Part shown: positions 9,635 through 17,226 of the stretch, in pieces
Numbering within the stretch: the stretch's first letter is position 1
Layout: every line of letters begins with the position of its first letter
Assembly (NCBI GenBank): GCA_930633525.1
Contig: CAKNFP010000001.1
Span: forward strand, 3,657,501 to 3,721,500
Origin: Hyphomicrobiales bacterium
GTDB taxonomy: Bacteria > Pseudomonadota > Alphaproteobacteria > Rhizobiales > Beijerinckiaceae
Length of the DNA stretch: 64,000 nucleotides
Reading direction: 5' to 3'
Program-made: the position numbers and the translations under genes
Notes under the pieces: generated by a model
Told to the model about the DNA's origin: nothing
Database searches by the model: none
The model's input: only the letters and a program-made list of their open reading frames with translations

Positions 9635-10471
9635 TCAGATCTCATCGGGCCGGGATACGAAACCACGAATGATCCGCCTGATCCCAGCGGCGGCCGAGAC
9701 GGTGATGTCCTTGGTTGGGCCATGCTGCTGGGGCGCATCCTCGAAGCCTGAGGCATAGCTTGTCACCACGGAAATCGCCGACACGCGCAATCCGTGGCGG
9801 CGCGCCAGGATGACCTCCGGCACAGTCGACATGCCGACGAGCTCCGCCCCCAATGTCCGAGCCATGCGGATCTCTGCCGGGGTCTCGAAGCTCGGCCCCG
9901 AGAACCACATATAGACGCCCTCGTTCAGGGCGATGCCCGCCGCGATGGCCGCGAGCTTCAGCCGGCGGCGCAAACGATTGTCATAGGCGTCCACCATATC
10001 GACGAAACGACCATCCTCGCGGTCGCCGATCAGCGGATTGAGCCCCGAGAAATTGATGTGGTCGGTGATGACACAAAGGCTGCCGACGCGAATGGTCGAT
10101 TTGACCGAGCCGGCCGCGTTGGTCAGCAGCACAGGCGGCTTTCCGAGAATGCCGAGCAGCGCGATGGGCAGGGCCATCGTCCTGGCGTGGCCCGTTTCAT
10201 AGTAGTGGGCGCGGCCGGCGTAGATCAGCACGCGCTTGCCCTCCATATAGCCCGACACGAGCTGGCCCGGCTGCCCGGCCGGCCCATTGTCGGGGAAGCC
10301 GGGAATGGCGGCATAAGGCACCTGCACGGCGCCCTCGACATCCTCGATGATATTGCCAAGGCCCGTGCCAAGCACCAGGGCATGGTCGAAGGGGCCCATG
10401 ACGCCCCATTCCTCAAGCGCGGCACGAGCCTGATACAGCAGTGGCGTTGACGTGTCGGTCACGGATGTCAT
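9635..10471 (-). CDS. Purine-nucleoside phosphorylase (trimeric PNP/MTAP family)
   Basis: 278 aa. It phosphorolyses purine nucleosides to base plus ribose-1-phosphate for salvage. The phosphate-binding motif VLGTGLGNI, the segment LTNAAGSVK and the late motif VTSYASGFE identify the trimeric PNP family. The ATG at 10471 is chosen over longer readings because AGGGGG stands immediately upstream and homology begins there. The gene lies downstream of cdd on the same strand with a ~105-base palindromic repeat between, giving a nucleoside-salvage pair. MTAP cannot be fully excluded, but the Asn in the base-binding loop fits PNP. Confidence 0.92.
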   Translation of the reverse strand: MTSVTDTSTPLLYQARAALEEWGVMGPFDHALVLGTGLGNIIEDVEGAVQVPYAAIPGFPDNGPAGQPGQLVSGYMEGKRVLIYAGRAHYYETGHARTMALPIALLGILGKPPVLLTNAAGSVKSTIRVGSLCVITDHINFSGLNPLIGDREDGRFVDMVDAYDNRLRRRLKLAAIAAGIALNEGVYMWFSGPSFETPAEIRMARTLGAELVGMSTVPEVILARRHGLRVSAISVVTSYASGFEDAPQQHGPTKDITVSAAAGIRRIIRGFVSRPDEI

Positions 10472-10473
10472 CC

Positions 10474-10577
10474 CCCTAAAGCATGATCCGACCGGAGTGA
10501 AACGAGGATCGATAAGATTATGCTTGGAATAAAAGAGGTTAGAGCGCCGATCTGATGCAATCAGATCGAAACGCGCT
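10474..10577. repeat. Intergenic palindromic repeat, TAGAGCAT family (copy 1)
   Basis: The spacer between cdd and the PNP gene contains AAAGCATGATCCGACCGGAG at its left end and GAGCGCCGATCTGATTGCAT-type inverted arms at its right end (read on the minus strand), closing in GCGCTCTA. Related sequence starting AGAGCAT recurs near 11180, 27155 and 53094. Such elements are common between genes in Hyphomicrobiales and have no coding capacity. Confidence 0.6.
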
Positions 10578-10994
10578 CTAGCGGGCGAGATTGGAAGGTC
10601 CGAACGCAAAAGGCAGAAGATCGCCGAAACGAAAGCTCTGCCTGACGCCACCCCTGTCACCCACATGGACTGATGTATCCGGCTCCGCGAATTCGCTGAG
10701 CCTCTGCCGACACACGCCGCAAGGCATCGTCAGCGCTTCGCCCTCGCCCACCACCACAACCGCGGCAATCCGCGTATCACCGGCAGCCACCATGGCACCG
10801 ATTGCCACGGCCTCCGCGCAGAGACCCGCCGGATAGGACGCGTTCTCGACATTCGCGCCAGCAAACACGCGACCGCTCGCCGACAGCACCGCCGCGCCCA
10901 CCCGGAACCCCGAATAAGGCGCATAGGCATGGGTGCGCGCAGCGCTCGCGGCCACGAACAACGCCTCGACATCACGCCCGGCGGTCGGACCCAT
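10578..10994 (-). CDS. cdd: Cytidine deaminase
   Basis: 138 aa, usual for the homotetrameric class. It deaminates cytidine and deoxycytidine to the uridine forms. The zinc site is C59-A-E61 (LCAEAVAIG) with PCGVC (C92, C95), and the substrate motif is NVENASYPAG. The ATG at 10994 is selected because GAGGAGG lies upstream at the correct spacing; longer in-frame readings have no homology. It is followed downstream by a PNP gene, so the two probably form one salvage transcript. Confidence 0.95.
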   Translation of the reverse strand: MGPTAGRDVEALFVAASAARTHAYAPYSGFRVGAAVLSASGRVFAGANVENASYPAGLCAEAVAIGAMVAAGDTRIAAVVVVGEGEALTMPCGVCRQRLSEFAEPDTSVHVGDRGGVRQSFRFGDLLPFAFGPSNLAR

Positions 10995-11179
10995 GGACGC
11001 CTCCTCGCAGTCGCTCGACCGCGCCACACACATTGCATCCGCCGGCGACACCCGCCATCTGTTGTGGCAGACAGGTCGTGGCGGAACGCGTTGTGACAAG
11101 ACACGCTGCAGCAAGGTTACCGCTCGGCCCGGTGCCATCGTCTGGTCTGAGGTCGGCACACGAAACGCGCGAGCAGACC

Positions 11180-11240
11180 CTAGAGCATCCGACCGGAGAG
11201 TGGCAATCTCTTTTCTGAAAAATCCTTTTATTGCACAAAG
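11180..11240. repeat. Intergenic repeat, TAGAGCAT family (copy 2, degenerate)
   Basis: The block starting TAGAGCATCCGACCGGAGAG resembles the left half of the repeat at 10474-10577 (GCATGATCCGACCGGAG) with a short deletion. It lies in the gap between the divergent cdd and moeB-like genes. Pairing to the right is poor, so this looks like a decayed copy. Confidence 0.45.
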
Positions 11241-11343
11241 AGATAGACGAAGATGACGTTTCTGATCAGCAACGCCGCCCTTCGTCTGTGGGCATGATAA
11301 GAAAAGGGCATGGGCAGTAGCAGCCGAGCCCGAGACGAGGTGG

Positions 11344-12144
11344 ATGGTGAGTCTGTCGAGCGAAGAGATCGAGCGCTACGCGCGCCATATCATCCTGCGT
11401 GACGTCGGCGGTCCCGGGCAGGCCAGGCTGAAGGCGGCGCGTGTGCTGGTGGTCGGCGCCGGCGGCCTCGGAGCCCCGCTCCTCCAGTATTTGGCGGCCG
11501 CTGGCATCGGCACCATCGGCATCGCCGATGATGACATCGTGTCGCTGTCGAACCTGCAGCGGCAGATCATCCATGGCACACCAGACATAGGCCGACCCAA
11601 GGTCGACAGCGCGATCGACGCGATCGCGCGCCTCAATCCGCATGTCGCGGTGGTGCCGCATCGCCTGCGCGTCAACGACGAGAACGTCGATGCCCTGCTC
11701 GCCGACTATGACGTCATCGCCGACGGCTCGGACAATTTCGCGACGCGCTATCGGGTTTCGGACGCAGCCTTCCGGGTCGGGCGGCCGCTCGTGATGGGGG
11801 CTCTGGGCACATTCGACGCGTCCGTCACCACGATTCGCGCCCATGAACCTGGACCGGATGGCACGCCCAACCCGACCTACCGCTGCCTGTTTCCCGAACC
11901 GCCCGCGCCCGGGACGGTGCCGACATGCGAGGAAGCCGGCATTCTCGGCGCCCTGCCCGGAATCGTAGGATCGCTGATGGCGCTCGAGGTGATCCGCGCG
12001 ATCGTCGGCTTCGGCGAAGGCCTCGTCGGCCGCCTGCTGCTGATCGACGCGCTGACCATGCGCTTCGAGACGCTGAGCTACGGCTGGGACCCGGACAATG
12101 TGCTGAGCGGCGTGGGCAATCGCGAGAAGGCGCTCACGCCATAG
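11344..12144 (+). CDS. moeB: ThiF/MoeB/HesA-family adenylyltransferase
   Basis: 266 aa E1-like enzyme that adenylates the C-terminal glycine of a ubiquitin-like sulfur carrier (MoaD or ThiS). The nucleotide loop GAGGLG is at ~38-43, followed by DDDIVSLSNLQRQ and the conserved TCEEAG segment. The usual MoeB zinc cysteines are mostly absent: the CYRC pair is TYRC here and no C-x-x-C occurs near the C-terminus. The assignment between MoeB and ThiF is therefore by overall similarity. AGACGAGG precedes the ATG. Its last 11 bases overlap the convergent hydrolase gene. Confidence 0.85.
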   Translation: MVSLSSEEIERYARHIILRDVGGPGQARLKAARVLVVGAGGLGAPLLQYLAAAGIGTIGIADDDIVSLSNLQRQIIHGTPDIGRPKVDSAIDAIARLNPHVAVVPHRLRVNDENVDALLADYDVIADGSDNFATRYRVSDAAFRVGRPLVMGALGTFDASVTTIRAHEPGPDGTPNPTYRCLFPEPPAPGTVPTCEEAGILGALPGIVGSLMALEVIRAIVGFGEGLVGRLLLIDALTMRFETLSYGWDPDNVLSGVGNREKALTP

Positions 12145-12907
12145 CCGAAACCGCCGCGACGAGACGCTCTATATCCTCTGGGCGTGACAGGCGGTGATCG
12201 CCGTCCTTGATCAGCGTCAGGGTCACGGCCTCACCGGGCAGATGCTCCACGAAGCCGAGCACATGCCGCCACGGTACGTCCGGATCTTCCATGCCCTGCA
12301 GGATATGAACCGGGCATCCCGGCTCGATGGCACCATCGAGCAGAAGGTGCCGACGGCCGTCCTCGATCAGCCCGCGCGTGATGGCATAGGGCTCGCCATA
12401 TTGGGACGGCTGCATGAATACGCCGTCCTTTTCGATGGCGTGCCGGGCCTCGGCGGGAAAAGCCTCCCACATCAGCCGCTCGGTAAAATCCACCGCCGGC
12501 GCGATCAGAACGAGGCCAGCCGGTGCGTGCGGCGAGCCCTCCGCGCGCAGGCGCAGCGTGGCGAGCAGCGCGAGCCAGCCCCCCATGGACGAACCGACGA
12601 GAATGGGCGCGCCCGTCACATGGGTCGATATGACAGCGATGCTCTCCTCCAGCCAGCGCGAGAGGGTGCCGTCCTCGAACAGGCCCGTGGATTCGCCATG
12701 GCCGGAATAATCGAAACGCAGGAAGGCGCGGCCCGCCTCAGCGGCCCAGTCATCCAACGCTGTCGCCTTGGTGGCGCGCATATCGGACCGAAAACCGCCG
12801 AGCCAGACGGCCGCAGGGCCTGCGCCGGGGCGGGACAGTACCGCGATGTCGCGGCGGGCTTGCCCCGCACCGACGCCAAGGAATTGCAGATCCGGCGTGT
12901 TGCCCAT
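12134..12907 (-). CDS. Alpha/beta hydrolase
   Basis: 257 aa cytosolic alpha/beta-hydrolase fold. The nucleophile elbow is VGSSMGGW (G-x-S-x-G), the oxyanion region is around WLGGFRSDM, the acid is probably Asp in EDPDVPW, and the catalytic His is in KDGDHRLS. FDYSGHGES is typical of carboxylesterase or serine aminopeptidase S33 members. The ATG at 12907 has AGGAG ~8 bases upstream, better than the in-frame ATG at 12955. The 3' end overlaps the moeB stop. The substrate is unknown. Confidence 0.85.
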   Translation of the reverse strand: MGNTPDLQFLGVGAGQARRDIAVLSRPGAGPAAVWLGGFRSDMRATKATALDDWAAEAGRAFLRFDYSGHGESTGLFEDGTLSRWLEESIAVISTHVTGAPILVGSSMGGWLALLATLRLRAEGSPHAPAGLVLIAPAVDFTERLMWEAFPAEARHAIEKDGVFMQPSQYGEPYAITRGLIEDGRRHLLLDGAIEPGCPVHILQGMEDPDVPWRHVLGFVEHLPGEAVTLTLIKDGDHRLSRPEDIERLVAAVSAMA

Positions 12908-12961
12908 AAGACTTTCTCCTGCACTATCATGCACGAATCGATCAGGAGGCGTCATACACCG

Positions 12962-14236
12962 GTGACCCAACCGACACGAGCGGGAGCGCCGCTAATCCTG
13001 CCGACAGTGACCAACCATCCGCTCGCCGGCCGCGCAATCCTGCAAATCGTGCCGGAGCTGGAGGCAGGCGGCGCGGAACGAACGACCGTTGATATCGCGG
13101 CCGGCCTCGCCGCCGTGGGCGCGCGCGCGCTCGTCGCGACCGAAGGCGGACGACTGGTGGGCGAGTTGCAGGCCAAGGGCGGCGTCTGGATCCCCTTCCC
13201 CGCCCGCACCAAGAACCCGCTGGCCATGGCGCTCAATGTGCGCCGGCTCATCCGCATTTGCCTCAACGACGGCGTCGAGATCCTCCATGCCCGCTCCCGC
13301 GCGCCGGCCTGGGTGGCGCTCGCGGCGGCCCGCGCGCTGAAGATCCCGTTGGTCACGACCTATCACGGCAGCTATGCCGGGCGCTCGGCCGTGAAGGTGA
13401 TGTATAATTCAGTGATGGCGCGCGGCGATGTGGTGATCGCCAATTCGATCTACACCGCGGATCTCATCCGCGCCGCCCATCCCATCGCCGACGGTCGTCT
13501 CCGCGTGGTCTACCGCGGCACCGATCTCGCGCAATATTCGGCCAGCGCCGTGCCGCCGGATCGGGTTGAAACGCTGCGCAAATCCTGGGGTGTCCCGCCC
13601 CATGAGCGCATCGTGCTGCTGGCCGGCCGCCTGACGGGGTGGAAGGGCCAGACCGTGCTGATCGACGCCGCCCGCAAGCTCCATGACCGCGGCCTGCGCG
13701 ACGTCGCCTTCGTGCTCGCAGGCGACCACCAGGGCCGCGACGGCTATGTGCGCGAGCTTGACCAGCAGATCGAACGGCTGGGCCTGAAGGGCATCGTCCG
13801 CCGGGTGGGCCATTGCGTTGACATGCCGGCGGCGTTTCTCGCCGCTTCGGTCGTCACCGTGCCCTCGACGGAGCCGGAGGCCTTTGGCCGCGTCGCTGTG
13901 GAGGCCCAGGCCATGGGAACCTGCGTCGTCGTTTCCGATCTCGGCGCGGTACCTGAAACCGTGCTCAGTCCCCCCCAGGTGCCGGCCTCGGAACGCACCG
14001 GCTGGCATGTGCCACCCGGCAATGCCGATGCGCTCGCCAACGCCATCGGGGAGGCGCTCGATCTCGGCGCAACCGCCCTGCAGAGCATGGCCGTACGTGC
14101 CCGGCGCCATGTGGAGCGAAACTTCTCGCTGGAAAGCATGGTCAACGAGACCTTGGACATCTATTCGGCCCTTATCGAGCGTAGACCCCTCGAAACGGTC
14201 GATACTTTTGCACCACAGCGCCCCCAGGCGATGTAG
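12962..14236 (+). CDS. Glycosyltransferase family 4 protein
   Basis: About 424 aa, GT-B fold. The N-terminal domain starts at AILQIVPELEAGGAERTTVDIAAGL, and the C-terminal sugar-nucleotide domain carries the E-x7-E motif in EPEAFGRVAVEAQAMG. Many relatives act in lipopolysaccharide or capsule assembly, but the acceptor cannot be inferred here. The start is uncertain: GTG at 12962 has AGGAGG 12 bases upstream, while ATG at 12929 lacks a ribosome site. It diverges from the hydrolase gene with little room for a promoter. Confidence 0.88.
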   Translation: MTQPTRAGAPLILPTVTNHPLAGRAILQIVPELEAGGAERTTVDIAAGLAAVGARALVATEGGRLVGELQAKGGVWIPFPARTKNPLAMALNVRRLIRICLNDGVEILHARSRAPAWVALAAARALKIPLVTTYHGSYAGRSAVKVMYNSVMARGDVVIANSIYTADLIRAAHPIADGRLRVVYRGTDLAQYSASAVPPDRVETLRKSWGVPPHERIVLLAGRLTGWKGQTVLIDAARKLHDRGLRDVAFVLAGDHQGRDGYVRELDQQIERLGLKGIVRRVGHCVDMPAAFLAASVVTVPSTEPEAFGRVAVEAQAMGTCVVVSDLGAVPETVLSPPQVPASERTGWHVPPGNADALANAIGEALDLGATALQSMAVRARRHVERNFSLESMVNETLDIYSALIERRPLETVDTFAPQRPQAM

Positions 14237-14411
14237 TTGCCCTGGAATCTGTTGACTTTCAGGGCTCTTGCCGTGAAAGTTGTTAGCTCAGCGTATTTTG
14301 TTAACCACATACCACCCGTCCTGGTAACTCCATGTGACGCAGGCTCTTTGAGGCGGCCTCGCCCATGCGGAAAATAGGGCTCAACCAGACGGGCAACAGG
14401 AGAGCACTCCC

Positions 14412-14957
14412 ATTCGTAGGCCTATGAGATCCATCGCGGCTCCACAGAAGGAGGGTCCCCGCGCCAACCGAGACATTAGAGGTGTCCGCGAAGTCCAGCT
14501 GATCGACGAAACGGGTCAGAACCGCGGAGTTATGGCGCTCTTCGACGCGTTACGCGCTGCCGAGGAAGCGGGGCTCGATCTCGTCGAGATCGCGCCGAAC
14601 TCCGTACCGCCAGTCTGCAAGATCCTCGACCATGGCCGCTTCAAGTTCCTTGAACAGAAGAAGGCTGCCGAGGCACGCAAGAAGCAGAAGACCGTCGAGG
14701 TGAAGGAGATCAAGCTTCGTCCCGGTATCGATGACCACGATTACGAGGTCAAGATGAAGGCGGTGAAGCGGTTCTTCGAGGAAGGCGACAAGGTCAAGGT
14801 CACGCTCAGGTTCCGCGGCCGCGAAATGGCTCACCAGGATATCGGCTACAAGCTCCTCGTCAAAGTGAAAGACGAGATGTCCGAAATCGCCAAGGTCGAG
14901 AGCGAACCGTTGCTCGAAGGCCGCCAGATGGTGATGGTGCTGGCGCCGCGGGGCTGA
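14412..14957 (+). CDS. infC: Translation initiation factor IF-3, probable ATT start
   Basis: 181 aa if read from ATT. IF-3 binds the 30S subunit and discriminates against non-AUG starts. The N-domain ([21 protein letters not shown]), the lysine-rich linker and the C-domain ([17 protein letters not shown]) are complete. In-frame ATT at 14412 gives IRRPM, matching the conserved IRRP start of alphaproteobacterial IF-3, and AGGAGAG lies 7-8 bases before it. The next ATG at 14424 would be ~19 bases from that site. An AUU start is the classical basis of infC autoregulation. Confidence 0.95.
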   Translation: MRRPMRSIAAPQKEGPRANRDIRGVREVQLIDETGQNRGVMALFDALRAAEEAGLDLVEIAPNSVPPVCKILDHGRFKFLEQKKAAEARKKQKTVEVKEIKLRPGIDDHDYEVKMKAVKRFFEEGDKVKVTLRFRGREMAHQDIGYKLLVKVKDEMSEIAKVESEPLLEGRQMVMVLAPRG

Positions 14958-15079
14958 CAGGCCTTGAAAGGGCAGCGTGTCTGCCGCGCTGGTTGAACGG
15001 CCCGCCATATTGCTTGTCGAAAGCGCAGGCGGGTCAGTTGCCAAGCGGGCTCGTTTCTGCGATAAGCCCGCCTTCGTTG

Positions 15080-15119
15080 GAACCGCCCGGCCACCAGGGC
15101 TGCCGTGGCGGTTCTTTTT
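15080..15119 (+). terminator. Hairpin plus T-run between infC and rpmI
   Basis: GAACCGCC (15080-15087) pairs with GGCGGTTC (15107-15114), followed by TTTTT. It lies 65 bases before rpmI, so it may be an infC terminator or an attenuator for the ribosomal-protein pair. The loop is long (19 bases) and could hold inner pairing. Confidence 0.65.
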
Positions 15120-15184
15120 GCTCACATGCAATGTGACAGCCGGACGGGCGGGCAACCGCCTGGGAAGGCTGACGGGAGAGCCAA

Positions 15185-15388
15185 ATGCCCAAGTTGAAGA
15201 CGAAATCGGGCGCCAAAAAGCGCTTCAAGATCACTGGGACGGGCAAGGTCGTCGCCGCGCAGGCTGGAAAACGCCACGGCATGATCAAGCGCACCAAGAA
15301 GTTTATCCGCAACCAGCGCGGCACGACCACGCTGTTCGAGGGCGATGCGAGGAACGTCAAGCAGTTCTTCCTCCCCAACAGCCGCTGA
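15185..15388 (+). CDS. rpmI: 50S ribosomal protein L35
   Basis: 67 aa basic protein with the family opening [14 protein letters not shown] and the segment [19 protein letters not shown]. Length and sequence are standard. GGGAGAG stands a few bases before the ATG. It is followed 41 bases later by rplT, the usual partner. Confidence 0.97.
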   Translation: MPKLKTKSGAKKRFKITGTGKVVAAQAGKRHGMIKRTKKFIRNQRGTTTLFEGDARNVKQFFLPNSR

Positions 15389-15429
15389 GTGCTGCCCCGC
15401 AACGTTGAAGATATCCCAGGAGATCGATC

Positions 15430-15792
15430 ATGGCCCGCGTCAAACGCGGCGTGACATCCCACGCCAAGCATAAGAAGGTTTTCAAGGCTGCCAAGGGTTT
15501 CTATGGCCGCCGCAAGAATACGATCCGCACCGCCAAGGCGGCTGTCGATCGCGCGATGCAGTATTCCTACCGCGATCGCAAGAACAAGAAGCGCACGATC
15601 CGCGCGCTCTGGATTCAGCGTATCAACGCGGCAGTGCGCGAGCATGGGCTGACCTACAGCCGATTTATCGATGGCCTCGGCAAGGCAGGGGTCGAGATGG
15701 ATCGCAAGGTGCTGTCGGATATCGCCATTCGCGAGCCGGACGCTTTCAGGGCGATCGTCGAGAAGGCGAAGGCCGCGCTTCCCGCGGCCTGA
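15430..15792 (+). CDS. rplT: 50S ribosomal protein L20
   Basis: 120 aa, full length. The opening [16 protein letters not shown] and the segment [22 protein letters not shown] are diagnostic. L20 is essential for early 50S assembly and, in other bacteria, represses the rpmI-rplT mRNA; no clear L20-operator mimic was identified here. GGAGATCG precedes the ATG. Confidence 0.97.
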   Translation: MARVKRGVTSHAKHKKVFKAAKGFYGRRKNTIRTAKAAVDRAMQYSYRDRKNKKRTIRALWIQRINAAVREHGLTYSRFIDGLGKAGVEMDRKVLSDIAIREPDAFRAIVEKAKAALPAA

Positions 15793-15845
15793 TCGCGAGG
15801 GGCGCTTTACCCGCCCTCTCTCGCCACACCGAGGCTATCACGTTC

Positions 15846-15875
15846 GGCGGCATCATTGCCGCCGGGCGTTTTGTT
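15846..15875 (+). terminator. Terminator downstream of rplT
   Basis: GGCGGCA (15846-15852) and TGCCGCC (15857-15863) form a perfect 7-bp stem with a TCAT loop, followed by GGGCGTTTTGTT. This probably ends the rpmI-rplT transcript before pheS. Confidence 0.6.
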
Positions 15876-16012
15876 GCGTCTCGGGCATTTTTCGTTCCCG
15901 GGCCGCGCCGACTGTCATCGACGTGCCATCGTGCCACCGGCAATTGCCTTGCAGTTGCACCAGATGCGGGGTCCCGCATCCGTAGGCCGACCGCGTCACG
16001 CCGCCGAGGGAA

Positions 16013-17098
16013 ATGATGAGCGACCTGTCCGGGCTCGAAACCACCATTGCATCAGCCATTGCGGCCGCCGGAGACGAGGCTGCGCTGGAAGCCGTGCGCA
16101 TCGCCGCGCTCGGCAAGAAGGGCTCGATTTCGGAGCTCCTGAAGACGCTCGGCGCCATGACGCCGGATGAGCGGCGCGAGAAGGGCCCCCTTATCAACGG
16201 GCTGCGCGACCGGGTGTCGTCCGCGCTGGCCGCGCGCAAGACAGCGCTGGCCGAGAAGGCCCTGGAGGCGCGGCTCGCCTCCGAGCGTGTCGATGTCACG
16301 CTGCCCGTGCAGGAAGGCTCGGAGACCCGTGGCCGCATCCATCCGATCAGCCAGGTCATGGACGAACTCACGGCGATCTTCACCGACATGGGCTTCTCCA
16401 TCGCCGAAGGCCCTGATGTCGAGACCGACTTCTACAATTTCACCGCGCTCAACTTCCCCGTCGGCCATCCGGCGCGGGAGATGCACGACACCTTCTTCTT
16501 CGCGCCCGACGAGACGGGCGCGCGCAAGCTCCTGCGGACGCATACGAGCCCCGTGCAGATCCGCACGATGCTGTCGAAGAAGCCGCCGATCCGCGTCATC
16601 TGCCCCGGCCGCACCTACCGCTGCGACAGCGACCAGACGCACACGCCGATGTTCCACCAGGTCGAGGGGCTCGTCATCGACAAGACCTCCCATCTCGGCC
16701 ACCTCAAGTGGATCCTGGAGGAATTCTGCAAGACCTTCTTCGAGGTCGACAGCGTCAAGATGCGCTTCCGTCCGTCGTTCTTCCCCTTCACCGAGCCGTC
16801 GGCCGAGGTCGATATCCAGTGCTCGCGCAAGGGGGGCGACATCCGCTTCGGCGAGGGTGAGGACTGGCTGGAGATCCTGGGCTGCGGCATGGTGCACCCC
16901 AATGTCATCCGCAACTGCGGGCTCGATCCCGACGAGTACCAGGGCTTCGCCTGGGGCATGGGCATCGACCGCATCGCCATGCTGAAATACGGCATGCCGG
17001 ACCTGCGCCCCTTCTTCGAGGCCGACGTGCGCTGGCTGAGCCACTATGGCTTCCGCCCGCTCGACCTGCCGACACTGGCAGGCGGGTTGTCGACCTGA
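16013..17098 (+). CDS. pheS: Phenylalanine-tRNA ligase alpha subunit
   Basis: 361 aa catalytic subunit of the (alpha-beta)2 class II synthetase. It has an N-terminal coiled-coil arm (~1-90), class II motif 2 in [19 protein letters not shown] and motif 3 in [18 protein letters not shown] near the C-terminus. Two adjacent ATGs (16013 and 16016) follow GAGGGA; either is possible. pheT follows after a 128-base spacer that is largely one dispersed palindromic repeat. Confidence 0.97.
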   Translation: MMSDLSGLETTIASAIAAAGDEAALEAVRIAALGKKGSISELLKTLGAMTPDERREKGPLINGLRDRVSSALAARKTALAEKALEARLASERVDVTLPVQEGSETRGRIHPISQVMDELTAIFTDMGFSIAEGPDVETDFYNFTALNFPVGHPAREMHDTFFFAPDETGARKLLRTHTSPVQIRTMLSKKPPIRVICPGRTYRCDSDQTHTPMFHQVEGLVIDKTSHLGHLKWILEEFCKTFFEVDSVKMRFRPSFFPFTEPSAEVDIQCSRKGGDIRFGEGEDWLEILGCGMVHPNVIRNCGLDPDEYQGFAWGMGIDRIAMLKYGMPDLRPFFEADVRWLSHYGFRPLDLPTLAGGLST

Positions 17099-17120
17099 GC
17101 CGTCGCTGAACGAAATAGCC

Positions 17121-17208
17121 CGTCATGGCCGGGCTTGCCCCGGCCATCCCGATCTTGCGGTCTTTGACCCTGTCGATCGGGATCCCCAGCCCAGGGCCGG
17201 GAATGACG
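17121..17208. repeat. Palindromic repeat GTCATGGCCGGG family inside the pheS-pheT spacer
   Basis: The element opens with CGTCATGGCCGGGCTTG and closes with ATGACG, with inner hairpins TGGCCGGG/CCCGGCCA and CCGATC/GATCGG. Thirty bases of its left half match, 29 of 30, an inverted copy at 30255-30284, and a diverged relative is at 39839-39866. It fills most of the spacer within the pheST operon. Confidence 0.75.
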
Positions 17209-17226
17209 GTGAGAGGATGGAAGATT

